DNA of 8,568 nt from Planctomycetota bacterium. Its GTDB lineage: Bacteria; Planctomycetota; Phycisphaerae; Phycisphaerales; SM1A02. The stretch lies in contig JACNLR010000095.1 in assembly GCA_014381385.1 (NCBI GenBank), positions 1 to 8,568 on the forward strand, in the 5' to 3' direction. A program made the position numbers and the translations under genes. Positions 6,410-8,568 of this stretch are shown in pieces (within the stretch, counting starts at the first letter, position 1; each line of letters opens with the position of its first letter). The notes beneath the pieces were generated by a model, which saw nothing but the letters and a program-made list of their open reading frames with translations, did not search any database and was not told where the DNA came from.

Positions 6410-7594
6410 GCATACAATGCGAAAATGCTGATTCCAATTGGAACTGATGTAGAAAACAAACGCTATCCATTTGTGACCTATGCCCTCATAGGGCTAAATC
6501 TCCTTGTTTTTGCGTCCCAATGGGCATTTCATCGTTCTGGAGGGTTTGAAGCCCGAAGTGATGTTGCGCATATGTTTGCGCAAGCAATTGAAAATGGTGC
6601 ACTTTCAAGTCAAAATTTTCATTTCTATTCTCTATTTACGTACCAATTTTTGCACGCTGGCTGGATGCATATTCTTGGCAATATGTTGTTTTTGCTCCCG
6701 TTTGGGAAAGCCGTTGAAGACCGACTTGGCCATGTTGGCTTTGCACTTTTCTATCTAGGGTGTGGAGCATTCGCAGGCGGAATGCACGCCATTACCTCTT
6801 CTGCTCCAGTGATTGGAGCGAGTGGGTCGGTCTGCGCGGTTACCGCTGCGTTCATAGTGCTTGCTCCGAAGACTTCGATAAAAGTATTGCTCATATTTTT
6901 TATCATCGGCGTGTACCAAATCCCAAGTTTGTTACTCGTAGCATTTTTCGTGCTCTTTGATCTGTTTAGTTTACTTGCTAGTGCCGCAGGTTCGAATACA
7001 GATCCTACGGCTTGGGTTGCGCACTTGAGTGGATATCTCAGTGGTTTTATTGTTACATTCCTTTTGCTCAAAGCAAGTTTTATTGCTTCTAGACAGTTCG
7101 ATCTCACAGAGATGCTCAAGCAAGCAAACCGAAGGCGGTCGTACAAGCGCATCGTTGAAGGCTCAAATAAAAATGTAGTTGCCAGCACCACGCAAGATGA
7201 TCCTGTTCTCTTGGTTCGCGCTCAGATTTCTGAAGAAGTCGCTGCTGGAAAACAGATACAAGCAGCAGATACATACTTCCGCGAGCGAGAGAAGTATCCT
7301 AAGTTACGTATTTCAAGTCAAATACATGCTGCGTTAGCCAATGCTCTTCTGCAAGAAGGCAAAATCAAAGAAGGCGTCTTATTGTACGAAGAGTACCTTA
7401 CAAATTTTACGAAGGCCCAAGACTGTCCCGAAGTCGCACTCCTGCTTGCTGCAAAATATACGAGAGTATTACACAATGAGCAGAGGGCATTAGCATTGCT
7501 ACAGAAATATTCCTCCTTGTTTTCCAAAAAGCACAAAGCACTTGCTGCTACACTTTTAAACGAACTTAAACATGAACATGACACAGTTTCTTAA
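6398..7594 (+). CDS. Rhomboid-family intramembrane serine protease with TPR-like C-terminal domain
   Basis: Rhomboids cut transmembrane segments of other membrane proteins with a Ser-His dyad inside the bilayer. Here Ser142 sits in IGASGSV and His209 in VAHLSGYLSGF. HAGWMHILGN (86-95) supplies the oxyanion-side His91 and Asn95. Hydrophobic segments near 27-44, 87-103, 113-133, 139-157, 162-195 and 206-229 give the usual six-helix core. After a basic linker (244-251), residues about 270-395 are helical, with alternating Ala/Leu-rich amphipathic stretches resembling TPR repeats; they probably face the cytoplasm and may bind a partner. The total of 398 residues exceeds the roughly 200-280 of a bare rhomboid. 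The start is uncertain: neither the ATG at 6398 nor the one at 6425 has a Shine-Dalgarno. The later one gives MLIPIGTDVENKRYPFVTYA, a more typical rhomboid N-terminus. The 3' end overlaps trpF by 23 bases. The substrate is unknown. Confidence 0.93.
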   Translation: MEFQAYNAKMLIPIGTDVENKRYPFVTYALIGLNLLVFASQWAFHRSGGFEARSDVAHMFAQAIENGALSSQNFHFYSLFTYQFLHAGWMHILGNMLFLLPFGKAVEDRLGHVGFALFYLGCGAFAGGMHAITSSAPVIGASGSVCAVTAAFIVLAPKTSIKVLLIFFIIGVYQIPSLLLVAFFVLFDLFSLLASAAGSNTDPTAWVAHLSGYLSGFIVTFLLLKASFIASRQFDLTEMLKQANRRRSYKRIVEGSNKNVVASTTQDDPVLLVRAQISEEVAAGKQIQAADTYFREREKYPKLRISSQIHAALANALLQEGKIKEGVLLYEEYLTNFTKAQDCPEVALLLAAKYTRVLHNEQRALALLQKYSSLFSKKHKALAATLLNELKHEHDTVS

Positions 7595-8198
7595 CAACCA
7601 GCATGGCGTTGGAATAAAAGTCTGCGGCCTTCGCACAGAAGACGACGTAGATATTGCAACTGGAGCAGGCGCAAACGCAATTGGCTTTATGTTTGTCGAG
7701 AGTTCGCCTCGCCATATAAGCATTGAGGTAGCGAACCGCTTAGTACTGCAACTGCCAGAAGACGTGCTTGCTGTCGCTGTTTTACAAAATTATGGTTCTC
7801 TATCTGATTTTGAAAATTGGAGTGGCTGGCTCCAACTTTGCGGCGAGGAAGACGAATCAGAAATAGCTAGCGCCCCACGACCTGTCATAAAAGCATTTAA
7901 GTGGGACTTGGAAGAACTATTTAGGTGGGATGCTTGCCAAAACGTCAAAGCACTCCTTGTTGATGGTTCAACTGGGGGTTTGGGTGAACAATTTGACGTG
8001 ACGAAATTAGCACAACTTATCCCTTCTTTAGCAAAGCCAGTCATCATCGCTGGCGGCCTCACGAGTTCAAATGTGGCAAGCATAATAAAACAAGCGAATC
8101 CCGCAGCAGTTGATGTTTCAAGTGGCATCGAATCCAGCATTGGAACGAAAGATCACCAAAAAATGTGTGATTTCATAAACGCAGTTCGAAGCGAGTAA
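7572..8198 (+). CDS. trpF: Phosphoribosylanthranilate isomerase
   Basis: Catalyses the Amadori rearrangement of N-(5-phosphoribosyl)anthranilate to CdRP, the third step of tryptophan synthesis, in the cytoplasm. The 208 residues form a single (beta/alpha)8 barrel of normal length. KVCGLR (16-21) carries catalytic Cys18. FVESSPRHIS (41-50) matches the FxxxSPRxI motif. LLVDG (128-132) carries catalytic Asp131. IIAGGLTSSNV (158-168) and DVSSGIES (181-188) form the phosphate site. One conserved motif deviates: the usual QLHG reads QLCG (Cys90). It is a stand-alone gene with no other trp gene in the window. It starts inside the rhomboid gene in another frame. The ATGs at 7572 and 7578 both lack a Shine-Dalgarno and no other in-frame start precedes KVCGLR, so translation may depend on coupling. 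The first 13 residues are a little longer than usual for the family. Confidence 0.95.
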   Translation: MNMTQFLNNQHGVGIKVCGLRTEDDVDIATGAGANAIGFMFVESSPRHISIEVANRLVLQLPEDVLAVAVLQNYGSLSDFENWSGWLQLCGEEDESEIASAPRPVIKAFKWDLEELFRWDACQNVKALLVDGSTGGLGEQFDVTKLAQLIPSLAKPVIIAGGLTSSNVASIIKQANPAAVDVSSGIESSIGTKDHQKMCDFINAVRSE

Positions 8199-8211
8199 CA
8201 ACAATCAAGTT

Positions 8212-8568
8212 TTACACTTCTTCTTTTTTCTTTTCGATTAAACGGATGCCCTCGACCGTCAGATTTTTATCTATTGCTTTAGTCATATCCCAAAGCGTAA
8301 GTGCTGCAATACTCACAGCAGTCAACGCTTCCATCTCTATTCCAGTTCTACCATGAACGATTGTTGTTGCAGTAATCCGTAAACGACTTTTATTCACCCG
8401 TTCAAAAACAACGGTTGCGTATTCCAATGGGAGCGTGTGACAAAGCGGGATGAGGGCATCACACATTTTCGCAGCCTGTATTCCAGCAATTCTAGCTACA
8501 GCAAGCCCTTCTCCTTTTGGCAATGTGCCCTCCATGAGCGCAACGAGGGTTGCTCCTCTTTCGACACA
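8212..8568 (-). CDS. moaC: Cyclic pyranopterin monophosphate synthase MoaC (5' end beyond window)
   Basis: MoaC acts after MoaA in molybdenum cofactor synthesis, converting the 3',8-cyclo-GTP intermediate to cyclic pyranopterin monophosphate in the cytoplasm. The frame stays open to the right edge, so 118 C-terminal residues are visible and roughly 40 N-terminal ones are missing. The ATG at 8535 falls inside a conserved region and is not the start. Signatures in visible numbering are [17 protein letters not shown] (18-34), [10 protein letters not shown] (39-48), [17 protein letters not shown] (75-91) and DMTKAIDK (94-101). By spacing, Lys18, His44, Glu80, Asp94 and Lys97 match functional Lys51, His77, Glu114, Asp128 and Lys131 of E. 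coli. The C-terminus ends in IEKKKEEV without the GGKSG-like tail common in bacterial MoaC. It converges on trpF with only 13 bases between the stops and no terminator hairpin. No other moa gene is in view. Confidence 0.94.
   Translation of the reverse strand, partial: CVERGATLVALMEGTLPKGEGLAVARIAGIQAAKMCDALIPLCHTLPLEYATVVFERVNKSRLRITATTIVHGRTGIEMEALTAVSIAALTLWDMTKAIDKNLTVEGIRLIEKKKEEV

Noticed and set aside
6751..7191. 146-codon open frame on the minus strand inside the rhomboid gene
   Set aside because: It lies antisense to a confidently identified gene and has no Shine-Dalgarno or recognisable domain. It is an open shadow frame.
7790..8140. 116-codon minus-strand open frame within trpF
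   Set aside because: It is fully antisense to a well-supported trpF and shows no coding features of its own.
8199..8235. T-rich tract after trpF as an intrinsic terminator
   Set aside because: There is no preceding GC-rich stem, and the tract encodes the Lys/Glu-rich end of moaC on the other strand.
1..8568. CRISPR array, tRNA or rRNA, insertion sequence, or defence/toxin-antitoxin system
   Set aside because: I saw no direct-repeat arrays, structural RNA signatures, transposase motifs or defence-type domains. Almost every base is accounted for by seven genes.

Overview
The window is a compact bacterial chromosome segment, AT-leaning (GC roughly in the low-to-mid 40s % by eye), with seven protein-coding genes and no intergenic gap over about 80 bases. 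I see no RNA gene, mobile element, CRISPR array or long repeat. The content suggests a Planctomycetota-like bacterium, possibly Phycisphaerae. The reasons are a two-domain DUF3352-like secreted protein, a PDZ-less trypsin-like protease with a small N-terminal beta domain, a large FG-GAP/VCBS propeller protein, and a rhomboid with a helical-repeat tail. The lineage is inference, not proof.

The left half (37-5128) is an envelope or secretion block. Two minus-strand genes, a trypsin-like serine protease (1822-2796) and a DUF3352-like secreted protein (37-1773), probably form an operon. They diverge from a plus-strand gene (2873-5128) whose repeat spacing fits two seven-bladed beta-propellers. 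All three products carry short hydrophobic N-termini and should leave the cytoplasm.

The right half (5169-8568) is mostly housekeeping. Citrate synthase (minus, 5169-6317) has a very strong Shine-Dalgarno and a plausible extended -10 promoter. It diverges from a rhomboid intramembrane protease with a TPR-like tail (plus, 6398-7594), which overlaps trpF (plus, 7572-8198) by 23 bases. A 5'-truncated moaC (minus, 8212 to the right edge) converges on trpF. These four belong to unrelated pathways: TCA cycle, membrane proteolysis, tryptophan synthesis and molybdenum cofactor synthesis.

I found no convincing new multi-gene system. The points most worth checking are the 14-blade reading of the FG-GAP protein, its divergent pairing with a secreted protease and a DUF3352-like protein, a His-to-Cys change in a conserved TrpF motif, and a MoaC tail lacking the usual GGKSG-type end.
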